From an uncultured Ruegeria sp. (GTDB lineage: Bacteria > Pseudomonadota > Alphaproteobacteria > Rhodobacterales > Rhodobacteraceae), in NCBI RefSeq assembly GCF_947504215.1, contig NZ_CANNGO010000019.1:1-60140 (forward strand): 60,140 bases of DNA. Direction: 5' to 3'. A model generated the notes under the pieces. It was not told where the DNA came from. It searched no databases and worked only from the letters and a program-made list of their open reading frames with translations. A program made the position numbers and the translations under genes. Below are positions 16,814 through 26,046 of this stretch, piece after piece; position 1 is the stretch's first letter; each line of letters begins with the position of its first letter.

Positions 16814-18466
16814 TTAGGCAATCTCCTCATAGTGCGGAGTCCAGAACTTCGCATCTATCGCCGCTTTCAAATCGTCCCCTGTGGATTTAGGCGCAACCCC
16901 ATCCAACTGCGCCTGTTGCCCAACGGCAAATGCGATTGCTTTGCTGACCTCGCGAATGTCCCCCACATCGGGCAGCAAGCTGGCTGCGCGATCGGACTTC
17001 GCAGGTGACAGCGTGGCGAGCGCCTCGGCGGCGGCCATGAACATTCCGTCGGTGACGCGACGCGCGCCTGCCGCCAGCACGCCCAACCCCATGCCGGGGA
17101 AAATGTAGGAGTTATTGCATTGCGCCACATGGTGCGTCTTACCGTTGTAGACAACAGGATCAAATGGGCTTCCGGTGGCGACCAGGGCATGACCATTTGA
17201 CCAGCGGATAATATCCGCAGGCACAGCCTCAATTCGCGATGTCGGGTTTGACAGCGGCAATACAACAGGATGTTCTGTGTGAGCCGCCATCGCCCGAATG
17301 ATCTCTTCAGAGAACAAGCCTGCCTGACCGCTGACACCCACCAATATGTTGGGTTCGGCGTTGTTAATCACATCCAGCAGTGAAATTTCACCATCGGACC
17401 AGCTCCCCACTTTGGTGAGAGGTTGGACAATTTGCGTTTGGAACGGCAGAAGGTCCGTCATCGCATCGGTTAACAACCCATTCCGGTCCACCATGTAGAT
17501 GCGCGCGCGTGCCTCGGTCTCGGGTAATCCTTGGCGGATCATGAGCTGAACCAGTTGCTCAGCGATACCCACTCCTGCTGATCCCGCTCCAAGAAACGCG
17601 ATGGTAGCGTCCTTTAGCGGAATGCCGGTGACATTTGAGGCAGCCAGCAAAGTGCCCGCCGTTACCGCCGCCGTGCCCTGAATATCATCATTGAATGTAC
17701 AGAGCTGATCGCGATACCGCGCAAGCAGAGGTGCCGCATGTTGCTGTGCGAAATCCTCGAACTGCAGCAACACATTCGGCCACTTGCGCTTTACCGACTG
17801 CACAAAAAGATCGACGAATTCAAAGTACTCATCTCCGCTGACGCGCTCATTCCGCCAGCCGATATAGAGGGGATCTTCCAGCCGTTCCTGATTGTTGGTG
17901 CCGACGTCCAATACCACCGGGAGCGTTACAGACGGGCTTATTCCGCCTGCAGCGGTATAAAGCGAGAGCTTTCCGATCGGAATTCCCATGCCGCCCGCGC
18001 CTTGATCGCCCAAACCCAAAATCCGCTCTCCATCGGTGACGACTATAGCCTCGACAGAGGGCTGGGTGGCGTTCTCAAGTATGTCATCGATCCGGTCACG
18101 CTCGGGGTATGAAATGATCAATCCACGAGGGTGATCATATATCTCACTGAATTTTTTGCAGGCGTCACCCACAACGGGTGTGTAAATCATCGGCATCATC
18201 TCGGATAGATGCCGAACCAAAAGGGCGTAGAATAAAACTTCGTTGTCATCCTGCAGGCCACGCAGATAGACATGCTTGTCCAGCGGTGTCTGCTCACGTT
18301 CAAAGGCGGCATAGACACGGTCTACCTGGGTTTCGAGCGTTTCGATGTGTGGCGGAAGAAGACCCAGCAATCCAAGCTTTTCTCGTTCGTGTAGAGAAAA
18401 GGCAGCACCTTTGTTCAGGAGTGGGTTTGTCACGTATTGTAAATTTTCAGGGCCGGAATCGACCAT
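16814..18466 (-). CDS. maeA: NAD-dependent malic enzyme
   Basis: 550 residues from the ATG at 18466, which has AAAGGT 6 nt upstream; ATG at 18493 or 18526 would add 9 or 20 residues. It catalyses oxidative decarboxylation of malate to pyruvate. The N-terminal malic domain has the conserved Tyr in [14 protein letters not shown], the [18 protein letters not shown] strand-loop carrying the catalytic Lys region (GKLSLY follows), and the acidic metal site in [12 protein letters not shown] and [13 protein letters not shown]. The NAD domain has the Rossmann loop [17 protein letters not shown]. Length and motifs fit the SfcA/MaeA group, not the longer phosphotransacetylase-fused forms common in alphaproteobacteria. 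Confidence 0.88.
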   Translation of the reverse strand: MVDSGPENLQYVTNPLLNKGAAFSLHEREKLGLLGLLPPHIETLETQVDRVYAAFEREQTPLDKHVYLRGLQDDNEVLFYALLVRHLSEMMPMIYTPVVGDACKKFSEIYDHPRGLIISYPERDRIDDILENATQPSVEAIVVTDGERILGLGDQGAGGMGIPIGKLSLYTAAGGISPSVTLPVVLDVGTNNQERLEDPLYIGWRNERVSGDEYFEFVDLFVQSVKRKWPNVLLQFEDFAQQHAAPLLARYRDQLCTFNDDIQGTAAVTAGTLLAASNVTGIPLKDATIAFLGAGSAGVGIAEQLVQLMIRQGLPETEARARIYMVDRNGLLTDAMTDLLPFQTQIVQPLTKVGSWSDGEISLLDVINNAEPNILVGVSGQAGLFSEEIIRAMAAHTEHPVVLPLSNPTSRIEAVPADIIRWSNGHALVATGSPFDPVVYNGKTHHVAQCNNSYIFPGMGLGVLAAGARRVTDGMFMAAAEALATLSPAKSDRAASLLPDVGDIREVSKAIAFAVGQQAQLDGVAPKSTGDDLKAAIDAKFWTPHYEEIA

Positions 18467-18590
18467 AGGCTGACCTTTCGGATCGGCACGCATTGGTTGC
18501 ACGCGTCTGCCCGATAAAGTCAGCATTATAGGACGGCAATTGCAACGGACTTAGAACACGATTGCATTTAACCATCTTGCATAGCGGTGC

Positions 18591-19385
18591 CTAGGTATCA
18601 TTACTCTCTGCTTTTAGGATGCTGTTTGCCGAAGCGCCCGCAGACAGATTGGCGTCTGAAAATGATCTGGTTTCCGGAAGTTCAAGATGCAGAGAAGACG
18701 TATGATCAATTTCAATGCGACCGCTGGTCAGAGTATAGTCCAGGACGTGTCCTCCTTTGCTCAGGTCGGCAGAAATAAAGTGCAGGTGGTAGCCCGGGAC
18801 GCCAATCCCGGCGGCATAATCCGGGCACCGAAAACCCAGAATTGTCCCGTCCACGTTGTTCAGTTCAAACTCAGCCTGCGTTTTTTCGACCTCCAGCAGA
18901 GGTTTGTATGGCTTCTCCTGCCGTAGAACGTTTCTGTACTTTACGTGTTTAATGTTGCCGGTAAATCGAACGGCATAGAACAGATTTCTTGCCTCCGCCA
19001 AAGCATCAAGCTGGGTCTCAAGAGCATCCTTTTCTGTTTCTCTGTCCAAAGATCGAAAAACCGCAGGTTCGAAATTGGTGACGGCAGCATAAGGTGTCAG
19101 AGCCTTGTCGCTTGCGACTGAAGCATTACCATCCCCATCGAGGCGATAGGCGACGCCATCCAACACAATCATTTCTCCGTCGAGCGCATTGAACGTGCCC
19201 AAGCCGAAGTTTCCATGTTCCAGCAGTTGTTTAATGGAAACAGTCCCGTCGTAAACGCCCTGCATGACCGCGCTCAGCAGGGAAGCCTGGTAATACTCAT
19301 GCGCATGTTTTTCGGATTGGAAACCCTGTTCCCTGGAATGGCTGACCAAAGCCGTTACAAAAGTAAGCTCTTTATCTTTTTGCAT
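18591..19385 (-). CDS. budA: Alpha-acetolactate decarboxylase
   Basis: 264 residues from the ATG at 19385 (the frame opens at 19421). The enzyme turns 2-acetolactate into acetoin and CO2. Family signatures are present: QASLLSAVMQGVYDGTVSI near the start, GNFGLGTFNALDGEMIV, and the zinc site GYHLHFISADLSKGGHVLDY, whose three His residues match the metal ligands of BudA. No acetolactate synthase or acetoin dehydrogenase gene is beside it; the divergent upstream region is empty and the downstream neighbour is malic enzyme, which supplies pyruvate. A role in acetoin formation or overflow of branched-chain precursors is inferred. Confidence 0.85.
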   Translation of the reverse strand: MQKDKELTFVTALVSHSREQGFQSEKHAHEYYQASLLSAVMQGVYDGTVSIKQLLEHGNFGLGTFNALDGEMIVLDGVAYRLDGDGNASVASDKALTPYAAVTNFEPAVFRSLDRETEKDALETQLDALAEARNLFYAVRFTGNIKHVKYRNVLRQEKPYKPLLEVEKTQAEFELNNVDGTILGFRCPDYAAGIGVPGYHLHFISADLSKGGHVLDYTLTSGRIEIDHTSSLHLELPETRSFSDANLSAGASANSILKAESNDT

Positions 19386-19724
19386 GCTGTTTGACCAATC
19401 TGTCTGCCTGGGTCTATACATTTCCGGCTATTCGAAACTGTCATGCTTTCCAGTATCGCGCGCCTCTCGAGATCGGGCAACATAGGAGAGAGAAATTGAT
19501 TGTTCACAGCTTCGTAGAAATCACCAAGTTGCAATTCATATTTTTCAGCAACCTTCCCAAACGCAATCTAGACGAGTCGTTCCAGCCCAGAGCGGACCTT
19601 CACCCAATTAACAAGATTCTAAGTGTGCAGCCCGAAAAGCAGACATCGAATACCGTGACATCTCGATCAGGGTCAGTGGTTACCGACGCCCGTTCAACAA
19701 CAAAACCATAACGCAATATCGAGA
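19386..19724. other. Intergenic, nothing recognised
   Basis: Lies between the budA start and the stop of the TPR-like gene, both minus-strand. No terminator, repeat or convincing frame was found. Confidence 0.4.
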
Positions 19725-21629
19725 TCAAATTTCATCTAGGCGGGTCAGTTGTGCCCGCACGCGTTTAAGCATTGCCCAATCAAGTGGCATGAAAAGGCCT
19801 GTCGCCAATTTAGTCGAGGTCCCAAGAGCATGTAGTGTCTCATCTCTCACCTCGCCCCAACGGTCCTTTACATCAGCCGGCGACGCCAATTTCAATTCGG
19901 CGACGCGCGACATGACACATTCAGCCATCAAGGCCATATAAGAGGCTCTTTCCGCAGCGCTCGTCCGGCTTGAGGACCTCGTTTCAATGCTGTCCAACGC
20001 GTTTTCGGCGCGCACACGAAAACCTTTAAATTTTTCAGGCCTTGAATGTCGGCGCTCTTCTAGCTCGCGCTCCGCTCCAAAAAAGTGAACGCGATAGCGG
20101 TAGCTGACCGCGCGCGGAAGGCCTTCGACCTTGCTGGCTCGCCGATGAAGTGCCATCGCCTGAGAAATCGCAACCGCAGCGGCCTCTTCGGTTGAAAAGT
20201 GTGCTTCTAGCCGCAGGCCAAACGCTTGTGCATCCCATGCATCCGCCAAAGCAAGCGGAACATCAGTTCGAGCAGCAAGATTTGCGGCCGCCAAGTCAAG
20301 CGCGAAACTTCCCTCTTGAATGGCCTCTGCCATAGCCTCTCCAGAGAGAGATTGGTCTGTGGTCTTTAATAGGTACGCTATCCCACGCCGTATCAGTGCA
20401 TGGTTTCGGCCGGGTTCATTCTCCCTAGGGGTGATGTCTTCGAGTAGGCCATACAAGTTTTCCGCTTCAGCGTAGCACTCCAGCGCTTCGTCAAGAAGCT
20501 CAGCGCCCTTGGGGCTGCCACTCATGAGTTCACTTATTTTGGCATCCCCTGAAGCCAACTGCATGAGCGCACGCTGCACGGCCTTCTTTTGCGCGGCATC
20601 CAGCGATCTGTTTTCCTCCGTTGGCGTTTCTGAAGTCGACCCACCGTCAAACTTATCTAGCTCCGTTAGCCAGTGCTGACCGTCCATCCAATCCAAATAC
20701 AACCGGTTTGTCGCCGCGGATCCTATGGCGTCGGTCAAATTCTCACGAAGCGTTTCCCGCGCCGACGCCCCAAGTTCTTTGCGCGTGAATTTGGCCAGCG
20801 CAATCCGATGCGCGCTGTGCGCGATCTTTGCTGCAACATGTGTGTCCGCCGATACGAATGAAGTGATTGGCGACCAAATACGTTCAAGTGTTTGAACCTG
20901 TGTACGCAAATCAGAAACACTCTCTTTGTCAGTTTCCCCGAGACGGCTCATCGCATCTCGGAAAATACTAAAGGCTCGGATCTGGTTGCGTGGTACATCG
21001 TTGTGTTTCTGAGCTGTTTGAAAGACAGAATTCGCGCGCTCTAGCGACTCGACTGCAGTGGCCTGATCCTGTCTGTAGGCGCGAAGCCGCAACGACATAC
21101 CCCGCGAATCCAAACACTCTGCAACTGCGGCGTCTTGGCCAAGCACCTCATTTAGCTTTCTTGCCCGCCTTATTTCTGTGTCAGCACTGGCGTATTCGCC
21201 CAAAAGGACATTAGCCTCAGCGACGATGTGTCTTGCTTCAGCTTCCAAATCTGACTTTTTGACTTCTTTTGAATGCTTGATGACGGATCGAAGAGCCTTG
21301 ATAGCTGCATTTATGTGCTTCGGCGAGTTAGGCCAGTCAGCAAGTGCATCGTCCATTGCGCGCATGGCTGTCTCAAGCACCATACGGACGTTTTCCTTCA
21401 CGTCAGCGTCGAACAGGATCTGTCCCACTGAGCCTTTTGCGACGTCGTGTGGAAGTACTGCCTTTGACAAGTCAATGCCACTCAGGTCTTGATCGGACAA
21501 GTCTGCGTGTCGAAAGTTGGCATCCCGCCAAAAGGTGATCGGGTCGTGCCCGACCATTCTGGCAAGCTTTCGCAAGTCAGACGTATCGGCCAACATGACT
21601 TGCTCAACCTTCTCTTGCCAACTTGCCAC
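19725..21629 (-). CDS. Large helical (TPR-like) protein, second gene of an unrecognised pair
   Basis: 634 residues if it starts at GTG 21629, which overlaps the upstream stop (TAGTG); TTG 21635 and ATG 21596 are alternatives. The first 60 residues contain LRKLARMVGHDPITFWRDAN followed by a short pentapeptide-repeat-like run (FRHADLSDQDLSGIDLS). The rest is almost entirely alpha-helical with Ala-rich helix pairs (for example EANVLLGEYASADTEIRRA, GRNHALIRRGIAYLL) in the style of tetratricopeptide repeats. No P-loop, nuclease, TIR or membrane segment was seen. The N-terminal 'DLR.LA...G.DP.TF...A' block recurs, to my recollection, at the start of multi-domain bacterial proteins of defence or signalling type; this is weak support for such a role. 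Confidence 0.65.
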   Translation of the reverse strand: MASWQEKVEQVMLADTSDLRKLARMVGHDPITFWRDANFRHADLSDQDLSGIDLSKAVLPHDVAKGSVGQILFDADVKENVRMVLETAMRAMDDALADWPNSPKHINAAIKALRSVIKHSKEVKKSDLEAEARHIVAEANVLLGEYASADTEIRRARKLNEVLGQDAAVAECLDSRGMSLRLRAYRQDQATAVESLERANSVFQTAQKHNDVPRNQIRAFSIFRDAMSRLGETDKESVSDLRTQVQTLERIWSPITSFVSADTHVAAKIAHSAHRIALAKFTRKELGASARETLRENLTDAIGSAATNRLYLDWMDGQHWLTELDKFDGGSTSETPTEENRSLDAAQKKAVQRALMQLASGDAKISELMSGSPKGAELLDEALECYAEAENLYGLLEDITPRENEPGRNHALIRRGIAYLLKTTDQSLSGEAMAEAIQEGSFALDLAAANLAARTDVPLALADAWDAQAFGLRLEAHFSTEEAAAVAISQAMALHRRASKVEGLPRAVSYRYRVHFFGAERELEERRHSRPEKFKGFRVRAENALDSIETRSSSRTSAAERASYMALMAECVMSRVAELKLASPADVKDRWGEVRDETLHALGTSTKLATGLFMPLDWAMLKRVRAQLTRLDEI

Positions 21630-22438
21630 TACCAATCCTCTGACACGATGAGATCGGCGATCATGAGTTCTCCGTGCTTCTCCGACATGTCGGCAACTCG
21701 TAGGAAACCGGCCGACAGCAACTCTTCTTTGATAACTTGTTCCGCTGCAGCCAAATTGACATCTCGATTAGCACGCCTTGCAAACCACTTTTGTTTACCC
21801 GGTTCTTTTAGCTTCAGGTCTGAGATCTCGATGTCCTCGCGGAGGCATCTTACTTCAAGTCTAAGGGTTGGTTTGTCGCCGTCGGCGTTCCTTTCGGCCA
21901 ACCGCTTTACTTTCAGCCGCGGTTTCTCTGCAGCATCCCAGGGCGATCCGCTGAGGTGTCCTGAACCGATGGCACAAACCTCCCACGCTGGATGCCCGTC
22001 GACGGTTGTAAAGTGCTGTTCGAGATGGCCCGCGACCTTCTCCGTCAACTCGCGTCGCTTAGTGATGGATCGGCGCGCTTCCGCTTCTAAGGACAGATCG
22101 GCACTGGCATTGAGTGCATTCTTCACTGACAACCCCGCTTTTCCGCGCGCCTCTCCAGTCACTTCGTGTGTAACCTGTTGCGTCTGTTCTTCCTGCACCG
22201 GCGATCGGCTGACAGACGCCCGGATGACGCGTAAAGGTTCACTATCCTGAGCCAAGAGAACAATCTCTGCCCGCTTAAGCGCCAGTCGAAAGCGAACCCG
22301 ATCATTTTCATCTGCGCCGAACCTTCCTTCGCGGAAAACGACATCAGCGTGGACGGTCGCGGTGTCTGCATCGTCAAAACTCGCGATCCAACCGTCGAGG
22401 GAAATCACTTGTCGAAGTGCTCTGCCAGCGTTGGACAT
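21629..22438 (-). CDS. Hypothetical protein, first gene of the pair
   Basis: 269 residues; the ATG at 22438 is preceded by a GGGGGTGAAG ribosome-binding site. Not recognised. The first half (about 1-75) looks like a beta-sandwich (DTATVHADVVFREGRFGAD, RVRFRLALKRAEIVLLAQD). A central charged helical region (about 100-140, LSLEAEARRSITKRRELTEK) is followed by a second beta-rich part (PTLRLEVRCLREDIEISDL) and a C-terminal helix with LLSAGFLRVADM. It is soluble, with no signal peptide or catalytic motif. It is co-translated with the large helical protein and alone upstream of it, so the two probably act together. Confidence 0.6.
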   Translation of the reverse strand: MSNAGRALRQVISLDGWIASFDDADTATVHADVVFREGRFGADENDRVRFRLALKRAEIVLLAQDSEPLRVIRASVSRSPVQEEQTQQVTHEVTGEARGKAGLSVKNALNASADLSLEAEARRSITKRRELTEKVAGHLEQHFTTVDGHPAWEVCAIGSGHLSGSPWDAAEKPRLKVKRLAERNADGDKPTLRLEVRCLREDIEISDLKLKEPGKQKWFARRANRDVNLAAAEQVIKEELLSAGFLRVADMSEKHGELMIADLIVSEDW

Positions 22439-22830
22439 TCTTCACCCCCAAAAGTAGTTGCACATCAATGAACTTAGCATGACCAACATTGATCAATCTG
22501 TCACTCTTTAAGGTCAGGTAAAGGCCGGCCCTAACGTGCCGTTGGCCCAAACCAACGAACGCTGCACCAGCAGCCCTCTTTCCTGCCACTTGCGGCAAGT
22601 GCGAAATCATGAGCGGGTCGAATTCACGCAAGCCGCGCAAAAGCGACCTTGACCGTACTTAGTCTATTGGTCGCTTTCAATTGGCGGCAACGCTGCGAAA
22701 CACTGCGGCGCAAAGCGGCCATTTGCTGCAGTTGCCGAGAGGGCCTCTCATTCAGTTGGGCGCGGACATTGATGTGTGTGTTACCATGTTTAGTCTGAGA
22801 ACGTTCGTAGTCGCAGGATCAAGCGTTGAG
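22439..22830. other. Gene-free stretch with degenerate repeat-like sequence
   Basis: GC-rich fragments reminiscent of the dispersed repeat (AAGCGGCCATTTGCTGCAG at about 22717, GGCGCGGACATTGATG at about 22759) but without a clean copy. No gene was seen. Contains the region downstream of the FAD oxidase gene and upstream of the two-gene module. Confidence 0.4.
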
Positions 22831-25263
22831 TCATAAGTTTGACAGCTGGGGCTTGGAAAAAGGATGCAAACTGACGGTCGCCGGAACGGCCTGCCCCTCT
22901 ACCATGACAGCAAACGCTCCGTGCGTGACCGTAGCCCTGTCTTCTGTGTTGATAAAACAGGTCCCGATGGCCGCACCTTGCGCATAGGCATAGGCACCAC
23001 TCGCTATGTAACCTGCGACTTTTCCGTCTTTCAGCACAGGTTCGTTGTGGTGCAGCAGGGGGCCGGAATCTTGCAATTTGATGTGACACAGGAATGGGCC
23101 TTTGCCGTCAGCCTTGCGAATAACAAAAGCGTCACGCCCGATAAACGGGGTAGCCTTTTCGGGCTTACAGACAAACCCCAGACCAACTTGATGAGGTGCC
23201 TCGGTGTAAGACATATCATGGCCCCAGTGTAAAAAGCCTTTCTCGATCCGCAGAGCATTCAAGGCTTCGCCGCCCACCAGTCGCAAATCCAGCGGCGCAC
23301 CTGCCGCGCAGAGAAGCTCAAACACATGTTCGGCAAAATCGGGTGTAATGAAAATCTCCCAACCCAACTCACCAGTGTAGGACAGACGCTGTGCAAAGAC
23401 GGGTGCGTGGCCGATGTAAAAATGCTGTAGGCTGTTGAACGGGAAAGCTTCATTCGACAAATCAACATCACTGACCGCGGCCAACAGGTCGCGCACCTTG
23501 GGGCCAGCGACTGACAATACAGCATAGGCCGAAGTTGCGTCTTGCAGGCGTACGTCTTCGCTGTCGGATATGTGGCGTTGCAGATGATCGCGGTCGCGGC
23601 GGGTGTGCGAAATCGAGGACATGACCATGAAGCTGTCCTTTCCGTGGCGTGCTACGGTAACATCGCTTTCAATGCCGCCGCGTTCGTTCAGCATCAGCGT
23701 ATAAGCCACGCGGCCAACAGGCACGTCGATATCATTGGTGCAGATGCGTTGCAGGAAGGACAATGTGTCCGTGCCCTCGACCATCAGTTTGCCCAGCATG
23801 GAATAATCGATCATCGCCACGCCTGTCCGGGCGGCCTTTTGTTCGGCTTGAGCGTGGTCGAACCAACTGGGGCGGTGGAAAGAGTAGTCGTATTCCGGCG
23901 TGACGCCCTCGGGCGCAAACCAGCCCGGGCGTTCCCACCCCTGTGCCTCGGCATAGACGGCACCTTTGGCTTTCATAGGGTGATAAAACGGCGTGCGGCG
24001 CAGGCCACGTGCGCTTTCGCGTTGGCGACCCGGCCAATGCATCGCGTAGGTCAGCACCAGCGTTTCCGGGCAGCGTTCTCGCAAGTAGGGGTCGCGGGCC
24101 TGCCAGTCTTCGATGCGGGCCGGGTCCATCTCGGCCAGATCCAGAGGAGGATGGCCGGCCATGATCCAGTCGGCCAGCGCCTTACCCGCACCGGGGCCAG
24201 ATTGTATACCGGTCGAATTCACGCCAGCCAAAACGTAATACCCCTTGAGGTCAGGTGCCTCACCCAAGGTGAAGCGACCGTCGTGGGAATAGCTTTCGGG
24301 ACCGTTGAAGAACGTCCGAATGCCCGTTTCCTGTAAAATGGGCACGCGGTTCATGCTGAGTTCCAGCACTTCCATCACATCGTCCTCGACAAAGGGCAGA
24401 CTGTCGAATTCAAAGCTTTCGGGGATGCCGTCCTTTGCCCAAGCCTTGGCGTGGAAATGTGCAAAACCGAATAGCAGCTTGCCTGCGTCTTCCTTCCAGT
24501 AGGTGCCATCACAATAGGATCGCAGCACGGGCAGGTCGCTGGGCAGATCGGGGATCGGTTCGGTGACAAGGTAGTAGTGTTCACAAGCATGAAGCGGTAC
24601 ACTGACGCTGTTTTGCTGCGCCAGCTCGCGCGCCCACATACCACCGCAATTGACGACGACATCTGCCGAGATCGAGCCTGCGTGTGTGCGCACGCCAGTG
24701 ACTTTGCCACCCTCTGTTAGTACCTCCTCGACCTTGATGCGTTCGCGGATCGTCGCGCCATGCATCCGCGCGCCCTTGGCAAGCGCTTGGGTCAGGTCAA
24801 TCGGGTTGGCCGAGCCGTCAGATGGCATGTGAATACCACCCAAGACACCGTCGGCATTCATCAACGGCCAGCGTTCTAGGATCTCGTCGGTGCCCATGTA
24901 AGGCGCTTCAATCCCGAACAGGGAGGCGAAATCGGCTTTGCGTTTCAGTTCTGCGAGCCGCTCTTCGTTGACCGCAATTGAGATGGATCCGGATTGCCGA
25001 AAACCGGTGTTCTGGCCTGTTTCCGCTTCGATTTCTTGCATCAGTTCCACGCCATAGCTCGCAAAGGCCGTGGTTGCATGGCTGCCCTGCAATTGTCCGA
25101 CAAGCCCTGCCGCGTGCCAAGTGGTGCCGCTGGTCAGGGCCTTGCGTTCCAGCAGGATGACGTCCTTCCAGCCTGCCTTTGCCAAGTGGTAGGCCACGGA
25201 ACAGCCGTGAATTCCACCGCCGATTATCACCACTTGTGCGTGGCTGGGGAGAGGTTTGTCCAT
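22831..25263 (-). CDS. FAD-dependent oxidoreductase of the dimethylglycine/sarcosine dehydrogenase family
   Basis: 810 residues. The N-terminal DAO-type FAD domain (about 1-390) has the dinucleotide loop VVIIGGGIHGCSVAYHLAKAG and LTSGTTWHAAGL, where the His is the site of covalent flavin attachment in DMGDH and related enzymes. The C-terminal half (about 430-800) is a GcvT/aminomethyltransferase-like tetrahydrofolate-binding domain (YSMLGKLMVEG, SYTGELGWEIF, EKGFLHWGHDMSYTEAP). Enzymes of this architecture oxidatively remove N-methyl groups (dimethylglycine, sarcosine) or similar, passing the one-carbon unit to folate. It is followed at 25276 by the racemase-like gene, in the same direction, 12 nt apart. 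The natural substrate in this island is not known. Confidence 0.88.
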   Translation of the reverse strand: MDKPLPSHAQVVIIGGGIHGCSVAYHLAKAGWKDVILLERKALTSGTTWHAAGLVGQLQGSHATTAFASYGVELMQEIEAETGQNTGFRQSGSISIAVNEERLAELKRKADFASLFGIEAPYMGTDEILERWPLMNADGVLGGIHMPSDGSANPIDLTQALAKGARMHGATIRERIKVEEVLTEGGKVTGVRTHAGSISADVVVNCGGMWARELAQQNSVSVPLHACEHYYLVTEPIPDLPSDLPVLRSYCDGTYWKEDAGKLLFGFAHFHAKAWAKDGIPESFEFDSLPFVEDDVMEVLELSMNRVPILQETGIRTFFNGPESYSHDGRFTLGEAPDLKGYYVLAGVNSTGIQSGPGAGKALADWIMAGHPPLDLAEMDPARIEDWQARDPYLRERCPETLVLTYAMHWPGRQRESARGLRRTPFYHPMKAKGAVYAEAQGWERPGWFAPEGVTPEYDYSFHRPSWFDHAQAEQKAARTGVAMIDYSMLGKLMVEGTDTLSFLQRICTNDIDVPVGRVAYTLMLNERGGIESDVTVARHGKDSFMVMSSISHTRRDRDHLQRHISDSEDVRLQDATSAYAVLSVAGPKVRDLLAAVSDVDLSNEAFPFNSLQHFYIGHAPVFAQRLSYTGELGWEIFITPDFAEHVFELLCAAGAPLDLRLVGGEALNALRIEKGFLHWGHDMSYTEAPHQVGLGFVCKPEKATPFIGRDAFVIRKADGKGPFLCHIKLQDSGPLLHHNEPVLKDGKVAGYIASGAYAYAQGAAIGTCFINTEDRATVTHGAFAVMVEGQAVPATVSLHPFSKPQLSNL

Positions 25264-25275
25264 GGTAGTTCCTGC

Positions 25276-26046
25276 TTAGGTTAATTGTGTCGCGAACAGG
25301 CGACCGGTGTTCGTTAGGCCTGTCTTAAGGCCTGAAAGGCGCATCATGTGCCAGGCGAGCGCCTGATTGCTTGAAATGACGGGCTTGCCGAGGACCACCT
25401 CTGCTTGTGGAATTACCTGCAAAGCGCGCAAGCTGGTGCATGAGACAAAGACACCTTCGCAATCGTCCCGCGCCCCGATCTGTTCGACCGCCTGCAAGAT
25501 ACTGTCGTCGCTGATGCGGGCGACAGTGAAATCATCTGACTGACCGAAGGTCGCCACCGCCGTGGTCTCGTACCCGGCAGCTTGCAGGTTGGCCTGCATT
25601 TCCAGTGTGACATCAACAGGATAGGGCGTAACTAGGGCGATGCGTTTCAGTCCAAGCGCCGCCAATGCCGCTTTGCTGGCACTGATTGGATTGGTCGTCT
25701 TTGCTTGGGGATGAACCTCGCGGATAAGGCTGTCCACCCTGTCTTCTCCGATCATGGTTGCGCCCGAAGTGCAGGCATAGCCCAACACGTCAAATCCGAA
25801 TTGCGCCGGTAATAGTGCTGCAGTTCGCGGAAGATCAATCGCCATTTGACGAAGCGCATCCGGGGACACTTCCATCGCGTTTGGAATGCGCGCGGCGTAT
25901 AGAGCGACGTTCTTTTCCGCCCCCAAGATCTGCGCGAATTCGTGCTCGATGGTTTGGTCAGTTTGCAGGACAATCAGCCCCATACGTGCCCGTGTACCGA
26001 GGCCGTCATCGGTGCTGAATTCGAGCGTCTCGATCGTGTCAGTCAT
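25276..26046 (-). CDS. EutA / arylmalonate decarboxylase / maleate isomerase-like protein (copy 1)
   Basis: 256 residues of the Asp/Glu-racemase superfamily. Two cysteine motifs typical of the family are intact: GYACTSGATMIG (about residue 92) and VSCTSLRAL (about residue 201), with the conserved GKPVISSNQALAWHMM at the end. Such proteins (maleate cis-trans isomerase, arylmalonate decarboxylase, EutA of ectoine use) do cofactor-free proton or decarboxylation chemistry through Cys. Its start overlaps the PhyH stop (ATGA). A second member of the family lies at 32888, whose second motif is SCGG instead of SCTS, so the two are probably not redundant. Confidence 0.75.
   Translation of the reverse strand: MTDTIETLEFSTDDGLGTRARMGLIVLQTDQTIEHEFAQILGAEKNVALYAARIPNAMEVSPDALRQMAIDLPRTAALLPAQFGFDVLGYACTSGATMIGEDRVDSLIREVHPQAKTTNPISASKAALAALGLKRIALVTPYPVDVTLEMQANLQAAGYETTAVATFGQSDDFTVARISDDSILQAVEQIGARDDCEGVFVSCTSLRALQVIPQAEVVLGKPVISSNQALAWHMMRLSGLKTGLTNTGRLFATQLT

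Noticed and set aside
21489..22250. 253-codon plus-strand frame
   Set aside because: Ser/Arg/Cys-rich antisense to the 21629-22438 gene, which has the better start and coupling to its neighbour.
22439..22830. Possible tRNA or small RNA in the GC-rich gap
   Set aside because: No cloverleaf arms, T-loop consensus or promoter/terminator pair could be made out.
23542..24336. 264-codon plus-strand frame
   Set aside because: Antisense to the FAD oxidase gene with its intact GcvT and FAD motifs.
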